Origin: Actinoallomurus sp050942425
GTDB taxonomy: Bacteria; Actinomycetota; Actinomycetes; Streptosporangiales; Streptosporangiaceae
Assembly: GCF_050942425.1 (NCBI RefSeq)
Contig: NZ_CP192063.1
Location: 3,658,001 to 3,722,000, forward strand
DNA length: 64,000 bases
Reading direction: 5' to 3'
Under the pieces are notes generated by a model that did not search any database, had not been told where the DNA came from, and saw only the letters and a list, made by a program, of their open reading frames with translations. Below, piece by piece: positions 35,355 through 43,003 of the stretch (the stretch's first letter is position 1; the number at the start of each line of letters is the position of its first letter). A program made the translations under genes and the position numbers.

Positions 35355-36386
35355 TCAGCCGCCGTTGATGAGCTTCATGGCGAGGTCCGGGCTGAACTGG
35401 CCGGCCGGGATGCCCTTGCCGACGCCGCAGGGTCCGTCGGAGTCGCCGGGGACCTTGACCCACAACAGCATCTCCGCGCCGCCGCCGGTGCGGGACGGCG
35501 TGCCGAGCTTGCGGCCCGCCGGGTTGCACCACTCGCCGTTCTTGGAGCCCTTGCCGTTCCGGCTGGTGTCGACGACGAAGTGGCGCGTGTAGCCGTACTT
35601 CGACTTGAGCGCCGCGTTGACGGCCTTCGCGTACGAGGCCGACTGGGCGGTCGTGTAGTAGTTGGAGACGTTGACGGCGAAGCCGCGGACGCTGCCGACA
35701 CCCGCGGACCGCAGCCGCTGCGCCATTGTGGCGGCCGGGATCCACTTGGCGTTTCCGGCGTCGAGATAGGCCCAGGTATTGGGCGCCTTGGCCTTGAACT
35801 GGGCGGCCGCATAGCTCAGCAGCGACAGGCGTGTCTTGCGCTCGCCGTCGTTCGGCAGGCAGTCCACCTGGGCCACGGCGTCCGGTTCGATGACGACGAC
35901 GGCGGGCCGGCTGCCGATTCCCGCGGCGAACTTCGCGATCCACGTCCGGTACGCCGCGGCGCTCCCGGCGCCGCCCGAGGACGCTCCGCCGCAGTCCCGG
36001 CCCGGGATGTTGTAGGCGACGAGGATCGGCAGCTTCTTCTTGGCCTTGGCCGCGGCCGTGTAGCCGGAGACGGCCTTGGTGATGTCGCCGCTCCAGTTGC
36101 CGAACCAGCGAGCCATCGGCTTGGTGGCGATGGAGGCGTTGATGCGCTTCGCCCGTGAGTCCCCGCGGTGGTTCTTGACCCAGGTGGCGGGGTTGGAACC
36201 CGGGTCGACGTAGAAGCCCCTGGTCGACGTGAGGGGGCTCCCGGCGGCCGTGACCCCTTCGGCCGGGTCGGCGGCCCGTTCGTGTCCGGCGGTCGCGCCG
36301 GCCGGATGACCGGACGAACAGGACGTCGCGAGTGCGGCCAGGGCCGCGAGCGCGACGATGCCGTCGCGGCGCAACGCGCGTGTCAT
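35355..36386 (-). CDS. GH6 family cellulase-like lipoprotein
   Basis: A 343-residue protein. The N-terminus IVALAALAALATSCSSG has a lipobox with Cys23, so it is probably a membrane-anchored lipoprotein. The GH6 barrel shows FYVDPGSNPATWVKN, a substrate-binding WFGNW segment, the LVAYNIPGRDCGG loop with the conserved Asp, the catalytic acid in VVIEPDAVAQVDCLP, a DAGNAKW block and the C-terminal EWCNPAGRKLG/LLWVKVPGDSDG loop. This set fits endoglucanase or cellobiohydrolase of family 6; the short loops favour an endoglucanase. It has no binding module, and a cell-attached cellulase of this size may handle short glucans. Confidence 0.88.
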   Translation of the reverse strand: MTRALRRDGIVALAALAALATSCSSGHPAGATAGHERAADPAEGVTAAGSPLTSTRGFYVDPGSNPATWVKNHRGDSRAKRINASIATKPMARWFGNWSGDITKAVSGYTAAAKAKKKLPILVAYNIPGRDCGGASSGGAGSAAAYRTWIAKFAAGIGSRPAVVVIEPDAVAQVDCLPNDGERKTRLSLLSYAAAQFKAKAPNTWAYLDAGNAKWIPAATMAQRLRSAGVGSVRGFAVNVSNYYTTAQSASYAKAVNAALKSKYGYTRHFVVDTSRNGKGSKNGEWCNPAGRKLGTPSRTGGGAEMLLWVKVPGDSDGPCGVGKGIPAGQFSPDLAMKLINGG

Positions 36387-36781
36387 GCGTTTCCTCCTCA
36401 GCGGATGCCCCCGAGACAGCGTTTTTGATCTTGAGGGACCCTAGCGGCCGTGTCGGCCGGATTCCGAGATATCGCCCAAAAGACCGCCCGCCCCTCGGGG
36501 CCGGGCGGTGACGGAGCGTGGCCGCCGGGCCGGGCGGCGACCTCGGCGGCCACGCTCCGCCCTTCCAGTCGCCTGGGGGCGTGAGAAGGTTGCCGCGAAT
36601 TTTTCTTGCGTCACAGAAACGGTCATACGTCTCATTAATCACGCACCGTGACGAATGAGTGAGTACCGGGATGGCCCAGGGGGGCTATTGCCACGAACGC
36701 GGCATCTGTGGTGCCATTTGAGCCGGTTAGGGATCTTGAATCTGATTCATGTAATGCCCGCGGATACCGGTGAGGCCCTTC
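36387..36781. promoter_or_regulatory. Divergent intergenic region between the GH6 gene and the conservon
   Basis: No gene is supported here. The region must hold promoters for both divergent units. It contains a strong hairpin, GGAGCGTGGCCGCC (36513-36526) with GGCGGCCACGCTCC (36545-36558), a perfect 14-bp stem, next to a smaller GC hairpin at about 36483-36509. They may insulate the two units. From 36590 to 36720 the DNA is more AT-rich and is the likely promoter zone of the conservon. Confidence 0.5.
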
Positions 36782-39136
36782 ATGCGTTCCCCCAAGCGTT
36801 CCGGCAGGTGGTCCCTGCGGACGAGGCTGCTGGTGATGGTCCTCGTGCCCCTCGTCTGTCTGGCCGGGCTGTGGGCGTTCGCCGCGTTCCTCACGTCGCG
36901 TGACGCTCTGAACAAGTACGAGGCGTCGACCGCGTACAACAAGGTCGCGCTGCCCGGCGCCGCCCTGTCGGCGATGCTGCAGCGTGAGCGCGTGGCCTCC
37001 GCCGTCCTGCTGAGCACCCACGGCCGGCAGGGACGGGACGAGGTCAACGAGGGCCGGGCCGCCGCCGACGCCGCGCAGGCGGCCCTCCGCAAGTCGGTGC
37101 TCTCGGAGAGCGCCCGGCGCTCCATCAGCCCCACGACCGAACAGCGGCTGAGTGACCTGTGGACGCAGCTCGACGGGCTGTCCGGCCTGCGCGGTCAGGT
37201 CGACTCCGGGTCGCTGGACAGCCTGCGGATGATCGGTGACTACAACACGCTGATCGAGTCCGTGATCCGGGTGTTCAGCACCATGATCGTCATCAACGAC
37301 TCCGAGATCTACCAGCAGGGCACGGCGCTGGTCTCCTCGACCATGGCGCGCGAGCTGGTGATGCGCGAGGACGCCATCGTGACCTCGGCGCTCGTGGGCA
37401 GGCACAAGCTCACCGCCCCCGCGTACGCGATGTTCACACAGAGCGCGTACAACGAGCGCTACCTCTTCGACGCGGCGCGCGCGGAACTGAAGCCCTCGCT
37501 GCGTACGCCGTGGGACGAGGTCGCCGACTCCGAGGCCTTCACGACGTTCCGCGCGCTGGAACAGGCGATCATCGACTCGCACGGCGGGCGGCTGCCGGCG
37601 CAGACGGCGGCCGGGTGGCAGCCCACGGTGACCCCGCTGATGACCTCGTGGGCGAAGGCGACCATCGACGCCGGTACCGCGCTGACCAACGAGGCCAAGC
37701 CGATCGGTGACCGGATCGTCCTGCTCCTCTACCTCGCCGCGGGCATCGGTCTCTTCGCCATGGCGATCTCGATCCTGGTGTCCGTGTTGTTCGGCCGTGC
37801 GCTCACGCGGGAGATGTCCGGCCTGCAGCGCGCGGCCCTGAACCTCGCCGAGGAACGGATGCCGAAGGTCATCAAGCGGCTGCGCGCCGGCGAGGAGGTG
37901 GACGTCGCCGCCGAGAGCCCGCCGGTGGAGGCCGGCAGCAGCAAGGAGGGCTCCCGGGTCGCGGACGCCCTGACCACCCTGCAGCGGACCGCCGTCGAGG
38001 CGGCCGTGGGCGAGGCGCGCCTGCGCAAGGGGATCAACCAGGTCTTCCTCAACCTCGCGTGGCGGAACCAGTCGCTGCTCCACCGCCAGCTCGCCATGCT
38101 CGACACGATGGAGAAGCAGGCGCGCGACCCGGACGTCCTCGACGACCTGTTCGCCCTCGACCACCTCACCACCCGGATGCGGCGCCACGCCGAAGGCCTG
38201 GCGATCCTGTCGGGAGCAGCGCCCGCCCGCGGCTGGCACAACCCCGTGGGGATCCGCGACATCCTGCGGGCGGCGGTCGCCGAGGTCGAGGACTACACGC
38301 GGGTGGACGTCGAGGCCGCCACGCCGGCCGCGCTCGACGGCGCCATCGTCGCCGACGTGACGCACCTGCTGGCCGAACTGCTGGAGAACGCCACGGCGTT
38401 CTCCCCGCCGACCACGCAGGTGCAGGTCCGGGGTGAGCTCGTCGCCCACGGCTACGCCGTCGAGATCGAGGACCGGGGCATCGGCCTGAACGACGAGGAG
38501 CTCGCCGAGGCCAACGGGCGCCTGTCGAACCCTCCGGAGTTCGACCTGCTCGACAGCGACCGGCTCGGCCTGTTCATCATCGGCCGGCTCGCCGAACGGC
38601 ACGGGATCCGCGTCACCCTCGGCCGGTCCCCGTACGGGGGCGTCCGGGCGGTCGTGCTGATCCCGCCGGAGCTGGTGGCCGGTGACGACGACGGCGACTA
38701 CGAGCAGACCTGGGCCGACGAGTCGCCCATCGACGCGGCCTGGCATTCCGTCGTGCAGGTCGAGCCGCCCGTCGAACCGCCGCCCTCGCTGACCGCGCCG
38801 CTTGAGCTCGCGGCCCCGGCGATCGACCACTGGGCCGACGGCCCCGTGTGGTCCGGCGGGGGTGCCTGGGGGGCCCCGGACTTCGCCGCGCCCGGCTGGG
38901 CGGGTGAGGACATCCAGACGCCGCACGAAGGCTGGACCGACGACGATGCGCCCGAACTGCCGAAGCGTGTCCGCCAGACCAATCTGGCGCCCCAGCTACG
39001 CGACGAGTCGACCTGGTCCGCGCCGCCGGCCGGCGGCGCCGCCACGACCCGTCCGCCGGAGGAGACCCGGTCGCTGATGTCATCCCTGCAGCAGGGGTGG
39101 CAGCGCGGCCGCGAGGCTCCGGACCTGGACGAATGA
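36782..39136 (+). CDS. cvnA: Conservon sensor histidine kinase-like protein CvnA with nitrate/nitrite-sensing-type domain
   Basis: A 784-residue protein (ATG at 36782 with GTGAGG upstream; GTG at 36770 possible). A first membrane segment at about 20-40 precedes a helical extracellular NIT-type domain (to about 300) and a second membrane segment (IVLLLYLAAGIGLFAMAISILV). A HAMP-like helix, a dimerisation part (RLRKGINQVFLNLAWRNQSLLHRQL) and a HATPase domain with LLAELLENATAFS (N box), EDRGIGL (G1) and DRLGLFIIGRLA (G2) follow. A 130-residue acidic Pro-rich tail ends the protein. In conservons CvnA works at the membrane with CvnB-D in a G-protein-like relay. The usual phospho-acceptor His is not obvious, as in other CvnA proteins. 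Confidence 0.9.
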   Translation: MRSPKRSGRWSLRTRLLVMVLVPLVCLAGLWAFAAFLTSRDALNKYEASTAYNKVALPGAALSAMLQRERVASAVLLSTHGRQGRDEVNEGRAAADAAQAALRKSVLSESARRSISPTTEQRLSDLWTQLDGLSGLRGQVDSGSLDSLRMIGDYNTLIESVIRVFSTMIVINDSEIYQQGTALVSSTMARELVMREDAIVTSALVGRHKLTAPAYAMFTQSAYNERYLFDAARAELKPSLRTPWDEVADSEAFTTFRALEQAIIDSHGGRLPAQTAAGWQPTVTPLMTSWAKATIDAGTALTNEAKPIGDRIVLLLYLAAGIGLFAMAISILVSVLFGRALTREMSGLQRAALNLAEERMPKVIKRLRAGEEVDVAAESPPVEAGSSKEGSRVADALTTLQRTAVEAAVGEARLRKGINQVFLNLAWRNQSLLHRQLAMLDTMEKQARDPDVLDDLFALDHLTTRMRRHAEGLAILSGAAPARGWHNPVGIRDILRAAVAEVEDYTRVDVEAATPAALDGAIVADVTHLLAELLENATAFSPPTTQVQVRGELVAHGYAVEIEDRGIGLNDEELAEANGRLSNPPEFDLLDSDRLGLFIIGRLAERHGIRVTLGRSPYGGVRAVVLIPPELVAGDDDGDYEQTWADESPIDAAWHSVVQVEPPVEPPPSLTAPLELAAPAIDHWADGPVWSGGGAWGAPDFAAPGWAGEDIQTPHEGWTDDDAPELPKRVRQTNLAPQLRDESTWSAPPAGGAATTRPPEETRSLMSSLQQGWQRGREAPDLDE

Positions 39137-39158
39137 CCGGCGAAGGGGGAGTGGGCGA

Positions 39159-39584
39159 ATGCTGGATACGACCGGTGAGCTGAACTGGTTGCTCGACGAT
39201 CTGGTGGGACGCGTCGCGCGTGTGCGGCAGGCGATGATCCTCACCGGGGACGGGCTGCCCATGGGCATGTCCCGCGGGCTGGACTCGGCGGAGGCCGAGC
39301 GGTTCGCCGCGCTGGCGGCCGGACTCCACGGGCTGGCGCGTACGGTCAGCGAGCGCGTCGAGGGCGGAGGCATCCGCCAGACGGTCATCGAGCTGGAGAA
39401 GGCGTTCCTGTTCGTGGTCACGGCGGGAGACGGCACGTGCCTGGCGGTCGTCAGTGAAGGCGACGCGAACATCGGGCTGATCGCGTACGAGATGGCGCGG
39501 CTGGTCAAACGGGTGCGGCGTCACCTGGCCACCACCGCGCGGTCGACGGCCGGCAGACCGGACGGAATGCCGGGGGGAGCGTGA
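39159..39584 (+). CDS. cvnB: Roadblock/LC7 domain protein CvnB
   Basis: A 141-residue protein, second gene of the conservon, 22 bases after cvnA. It has the roadblock/LC7 fold pattern: the helix LNWLLDDLVGRVARVRQAMILTGDGLP, then a strand-helix part (VSERVEGGGIRQTVIELEK), and the strands AFLFVVTAGDGTCLAVVSE. Roadblock proteins bind small GTPases as regulators or exchange/activating partners; here the partner should be CvnD. Confidence 0.92.
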   Translation: MLDTTGELNWLLDDLVGRVARVRQAMILTGDGLPMGMSRGLDSAEAERFAALAAGLHGLARTVSERVEGGGIRQTVIELEKAFLFVVTAGDGTCLAVVSEGDANIGLIAYEMARLVKRVRRHLATTARSTAGRPDGMPGGA

Positions 39585-39590
39585 TCCCCG

Positions 39591-39965
39591 TTGACCGCGC
39601 CCAAGCGGCGGTGGTTCGACGACGCGGCGGGCCCGATCGTCCGACCCTACGCGGTGAGCCGGGGCCGGACCCGGGAGTACGGGGAGACGCTGGACCTGCT
39701 GGCCGTCATCGTCGGCCGGGCGCCGGCGCGGGAGGACCGGCGGTGGCTGGATCCGGAGCACCTGCGGCTGCTCGGCCTGTGCCGGCGGCCGGTGACGGTG
39801 GCCGATCTCTCCTCCGACCTCGGACTGCCCCTCGGCGTCGTCCGGGTCCTGCTGGGAGATCTTCACTACTGGGGCTTGATCAGCGTGCGGCCTCCGCAGG
39901 CGCACGTCTACGCGCACGACGAACGGATACTCAGGGCAGTGCTCAATGAGCTATACACACTTTGA
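39591..39965 (+). CDS. cvnC: DUF742 protein CvnC
   Basis: A 124-residue protein, in the same frame as cvnB just after its stop. The only reasonable start is TTG at 39591, with a GGGGGGAGC stretch some 13 bases upstream. DUF742 motifs are visible: RPYAVSRGRT near the N-terminus, a winged helix-like region (LCRRPVTVADLSSDLGLPLGVVRVLLGDL) and the end VLNELY. CvnC proteins are small cytoplasmic members of the complex. Its end overlaps cvnD by 20 bases. Confidence 0.9.
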   Translation: MTAPKRRWFDDAAGPIVRPYAVSRGRTREYGETLDLLAVIVGRAPAREDRRWLDPEHLRLLGLCRRPVTVADLSSDLGLPLGVVRVLLGDLHYWGLISVRPPQAHVYAHDERILRAVLNELYTL

Positions 39966-40548
39966 ACCGGCCGTCGCCACGCCGGAGTCGCCGGTGGCCA
40001 TCAAGATCCTCGTCGCCGGAGGGTTCGGAGCGGGCAAGACGACACTGGTCGGCACGGTCAGCGAGATCCGGCCGCTGCGCACCGAAGAGGCCCTCACGAG
40101 CGCCGGGGTCGGCGTCGACGACACCTTCGGGGTCGCGGGCAAGGAGACCACGACGGTCGCCATGGACTTCGGGCGCATCACGTTCCGGAACAACGTGGCG
40201 CTCTACCTGTTCGGCACCCCCGGGCAGCAGCGCTTCTGGTTCATGTGGGACGAGCTCGCCAAGGGCGCGGTCGGCGCGGTGGTCGTCGCCGACACCCGGC
40301 GGCTCGCCGACAGCTTCGCGGCGATCGACTACTTCGAGCAGCGCGGGACGCCGTTCGTGGTGGCCGTCAACTGCTTCGACGCCGCTCCGCGGTACGACGT
40401 GCACCGGGTCCGCGCGGCCCTCGACGTCGACCCCAGCGTGCCGATCATCCTGTGCGACGTACGGCGCCGCGAGTCGGCCAAGCTGGTGCTGGTCTCGATC
40501 GTCGAGCACGCGCTGCGGCTCGCCGGCCGACGAGCCCCGGTGAGGTGA
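39946..40548 (+). CDS. cvnD: Conservon small GTPase-like ATP/GTP-binding protein CvnD
   Basis: A 200-residue protein with Walker A, VAGGFGAGKTT (about 24-34), switch region motifs VDDTFG and YLFGTPGQQRFWFMW (replacing the usual DTAGQ), and a VAVNCFD base-recognition segment (in place of NKxD). This is the MglA/Ras-like GTPase of conservons, which cycles with CvnB and the CvnA kinase. A cytochrome P450 or other cvnE gene often follows; here a tnpB gene comes next instead. Confidence 0.92.
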   Translation: MSYTHFEPAVATPESPVAIKILVAGGFGAGKTTLVGTVSEIRPLRTEEALTSAGVGVDDTFGVAGKETTTVAMDFGRITFRNNVALYLFGTPGQQRFWFMWDELAKGAVGAVVVADTRRLADSFAAIDYFEQRGTPFVVAVNCFDAAPRYDVHRVRAALDVDPSVPIILCDVRRRESAKLVLVSIVEHALRLAGRRAPVR

Positions 40549-40569
40549 CGGCGCGCCGACCGGCGCCGC

Positions 40570-40760
40570 GGGGACCAGACGGACGATTCACTATGTCGCC
40601 TTCTCGGCCGTGAGCGGCCGGGCCTTGGAGGCCCGGTGGTCACGCCTCGTCGCGCTCCCCGTCGCGGCTGGCTGTCGTGTCGGGGGCGCATCACCCCGGT
40701 CCCTGCTGGAAGGCTTGGGATCGGGGTCGGGCATGGTGACAAATGCCCACGCCGTGCGCG
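40570..40760 (-). ncRNA. Candidate omega RNA at the tnpB 3' end
   Basis: TnpB nucleases use an RNA from the 3' end of their gene. Here two adjacent hairpins lie inside the last codons: CGGCCG/CGGCCG (40605-40620) and CCGGGCC/GGCCCGG (40618-40636). Only 42 bases separate the tnpB stop from cvnD, so most of the scaffold would have to overlap the coding region. The limits are a guess. Confidence 0.3.
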
Positions 40761-41880
40761 CCCGCTGGCGGACGTTCACGGCGGCGATGTCGTCGGCCAG
40801 GCCAGCGAGCCCGCACGCGACGCACAAGAATCGGCCCCGGGTGGGGCGGTTTTTGCGGGAGACGTGCCCGCACCACGAGTTAGGGCACGTCTGGGAGGTG
40901 TAATGCGGGTCCACCTCGAGGTACGGCACCCCGGCGCGGCGGGCCTTGTAGTGCAGGAAGGTGCCGAGCTGATGGAACGACCAGGACGAGAGCGTGGCCC
41001 GCTGGTGCCGCTTGAGCCGGACCCGGTCGCGGATCCCGTCCAGGTGCTCGACGGCGATACCGCGTCCGGTGCGTTGGGCATCGGCCACGATCTGCTTGCT
41101 GATCTTGTGGTTCTCGCCTGTGGCGTGCCGACTCTCCCGCTGCCGGCGTTTGGCCAGCCGCCGCGCGGCCGACCTGGATCCAGCCGCCTTCTTGGCCTGC
41201 AGCTCGGCCCGCCGCCGCGCTTGGGCCCGCCGGTACCGCTTCAGCGCCTGGCCCTGATGGTTGTCCCCATCACTGGTGGTGGCCAGGTTCTCGATCCCCC
41301 GGTCCACACCGATCCAATCGACCGGTTCGCACTGGGTGGCCTCTGCGATCTCACACGTGGCGTACAGGAACCACGTACCGTCCCGCAGCACCAGGTCGGT
41401 TTCGCCCTTGCGGTGCTCGGCCAGGGTCTTCAGATGGGACGGCTTACCGGTGAAGCCGATGCCCTGCAGCCGGCCCGCCGTGGTCCAGATCGACACCGTC
41501 CGGGCATCGTATTGCCAGCTGAGGCAGCGGTCATCGAACGGGTGGGCGGCGTCTGCGCGGAACGCGATCGGCTCGGAAGTGGCCTTGCGCCGCCGTTTGC
41601 ACCCTTCCGGGCCGAGCCACCCGGCCTTGATCAGGGCGTGCAGCGCGGTGTAGGCGTCGGCGGTCTTACGGATCACATGCAACGCAGGCTGCGCAGACAG
41701 CCCGCATGCCTTCAGCTCGGCGTACAGGAGTTTTTGCAGCCCGGCCCGGGAGAACACCCTCTGCTCGAACGCCGTGACCGACACCCGATTCGCAGCCGCG
41801 TTGCAGGCGTGCAAGGTCGCCGCCAGCGCCGCCGCCTGCTCAGGCGTCGGCAGCAGCTTCACCTGCACCACCAACTTCAC
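40591..41880 (-). CDS. tnpB: TnpB, RNA-guided nuclease of an IS605-like element
   Basis: A 429-residue protein. GTG at 41880 gives the usual start KLVVQVKLLPTPEQAAAL; the frame is open to a TTG at 41892. The RuvC acidic residues are in WIGVDRGIENLA, AVEHLDGI and LADDIAAVN, and a four-cysteine zinc finger (CPNSWC ... CVAC) interrupts the last part, so the catalytic set looks intact. TnpB cleaves DNA at the donor joint under guidance of an omega RNA, favouring retention of the element. A broken tnpA remnant lies divergently upstream. The element sits directly behind the conservon. Confidence 0.88.
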   Translation of the reverse strand: MKLVVQVKLLPTPEQAAALAATLHACNAAANRVSVTAFEQRVFSRAGLQKLLYAELKACGLSAQPALHVIRKTADAYTALHALIKAGWLGPEGCKRRRKATSEPIAFRADAAHPFDDRCLSWQYDARTVSIWTTAGRLQGIGFTGKPSHLKTLAEHRKGETDLVLRDGTWFLYATCEIAEATQCEPVDWIGVDRGIENLATTSDGDNHQGQALKRYRRAQARRRAELQAKKAAGSRSAARRLAKRRQRESRHATGENHKISKQIVADAQRTGRGIAVEHLDGIRDRVRLKRHQRATLSSWSFHQLGTFLHYKARRAGVPYLEVDPHYTSQTCPNSWCGHVSRKNRPTRGRFLCVACGLAGLADDIAAVNVRQRARTAWAFVTMPDPDPKPSSRDRGDAPPTRQPAATGSATRRDHRASKARPLTAEKAT

Positions 41881-41940
41881 AGTCAGTGACAATACAAGTG
41901 CATACCGACGTCGGTGTGTGACTCCACGAATTCAACAGCG

Positions 41941-42085
41941 GGCGTCTCCACCCGTCGCCTCCGCCAGGAGTTCCCCGCCCACATCCGCAAGTACCTGTGG
42001 GGCGATCACTTCTGGTCCCGTCCTACTTCGCCGCCTCCTGCGGCGGCACCCACTACCGATCATCAAGGAGTGCATCGACCAGTAG
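41941..42085 (+). pseudogene. Remnant of IS200/IS605 tnpA (Y1 transposase C-terminus)
   Basis: Three short pieces in three frames spell the end of an IS200-type transposase: GVSTRRLRQEFPAHIRKYLW with GDHFWS (41941-42018), then PSYFAASCGG (42018-42047), then PIIKECIDQ and a stop (42056-42085). The pattern LW...FWS.SYF..S.GG is the conserved C-terminal block of Y1 transposases. At least two frameshifts and loss of the N-terminal half make it non-functional. Its orientation, divergent from tnpB, is that of IS605. Confidence 0.75.
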
Positions 42086-42433
42086 AAACGCCCCGGCTAG
42101 CGCACGCCTAGCGCCGGCCCCGCCCGGCGTTGCTAACGCGCCGTGACACACCGGAAACGATTCCTCCGGGCCCTGAAGCCTGAAGGACCGGGATCCCTCG
42201 CTAGACGCCTGTTGAACATCGTCTCGGTAACGATCAGAAATTGTTTGATCGATTTCCATGGCCGAGCTGGATTCGGTACTGTTCTACCGTTTTATGGCCC
42301 GCATGCATGATCGCTTGCGCCCCCCGACAGCGACTCATGAAAGGACGCCACCCTTGGGTACCGCAGTGCTTCCCCTCGCATTGCCGCCCTGCCGCGTGAT
42401 CGCTGCCTTGAGTGCCTCCGCGGATGTGGGAAT
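42086..42433. other. Intergenic region after the IS remnant
   Basis: No gene is supported. The left part (GCTAGCGCACGCCTAGCG, then a CCGGGCCCTGAAGCCTGAAGG stretch with a matching CCGGG) holds small inverted repeats and may contain the outer end of the IS605-like element. The right part should hold the promoter of the gene at 42434; no clear hexamers are seen. Confidence 0.35.
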
Positions 42434-42937
42434 GTGAACATCTTCCTATGGATCACCCTGCTCGCCCCTGTGTCCCTGGTACTCGCCGTCCGGGGCCGTC
42501 GCCGGTTCGTGGCGTCCGCCCCTGAGCCGGAGGACGGGTACCCCGAGTCGATGACCGCCGTCCTGCCCCCCGGCGACGAGGAATACCTCGCCTGGCTGGC
42601 TGATCATTCTTGGCCCGCCGACGAATACCTTGATCTTGAACGTGACTGGCGTTCCGAACTCGCGTCGATCGCCGTTCATGCCGATCAAGATGGCCCCGTT
42701 TGTCCCGGTTGTGAGCATCCGGGCGACGACGTGTGGCCGTGCCCGAATTGTGGTCTTCTGGTGCATTCGACGTGTGGCCACGGAATGCGCCGCAGAAAGA
42801 TCGCCAAGCCCTACCGTACGCGTGACATGGACTCCGAGTCGGTCGTCGCCGAATGGGTCTGCTGCCGGTGCGCCTCGATCGTCGGGCTCGACGTGGACCG
42901 CGGCGACGAGGAGACCGGGCACGGCCTCCACCAGTGA
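42434..42937 (+). CDS. Membrane-anchored hypothetical protein with RING/PHD-like zinc site
   Basis: A 167-residue protein from a GTG. Residues 2-19 (IFLWITLLAPVSLVLAV) form one membrane anchor followed by a basic stop. An acidic middle region follows, then a cysteine cluster at about 96-142: C-x2-C, C-x2-C-x4-H-x3-C and C-C-x2-C. The spacing C-x2-C ... C-x2-C-x4-H recalls RING or PHD fingers (CPGC.. CPNCGLLVHSTC). Such a cytoplasmic zinc module on a membrane anchor is unusual in bacteria. Monocistronic, function unknown. Confidence 0.6.
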   Translation: MNIFLWITLLAPVSLVLAVRGRRRFVASAPEPEDGYPESMTAVLPPGDEEYLAWLADHSWPADEYLDLERDWRSELASIAVHADQDGPVCPGCEHPGDDVWPCPNCGLLVHSTCGHGMRRRKIAKPYRTRDMDSESVVAEWVCCRCASIVGLDVDRGDEETGHGLHQ

Positions 42938-42994
42938 GCCCGGCCTCTACCGGTGAGCCCGGCCTCCATCAGTGAGCACGGCCTCCACCGGTGA
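42919..42994. repeat. Four tandem copies of a 19-bp unit
   Basis: Units start at 42919, 42938, 42957 and 42976 and fit GCMCGGCCTCYAYCRGTGA with at most a few differences. The first copy contains the stop codon of the zinc-site protein. Each unit ends in a TGA in the same relative place. Confidence 0.85.
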
Positions 42995-43003
42995 GCATGC
43001 CGC

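Noticed and set aside
42919..42994. CRISPR array
   Set aside because: The 19-bp units abut directly without spacers, so it is a simple tandem repeat.
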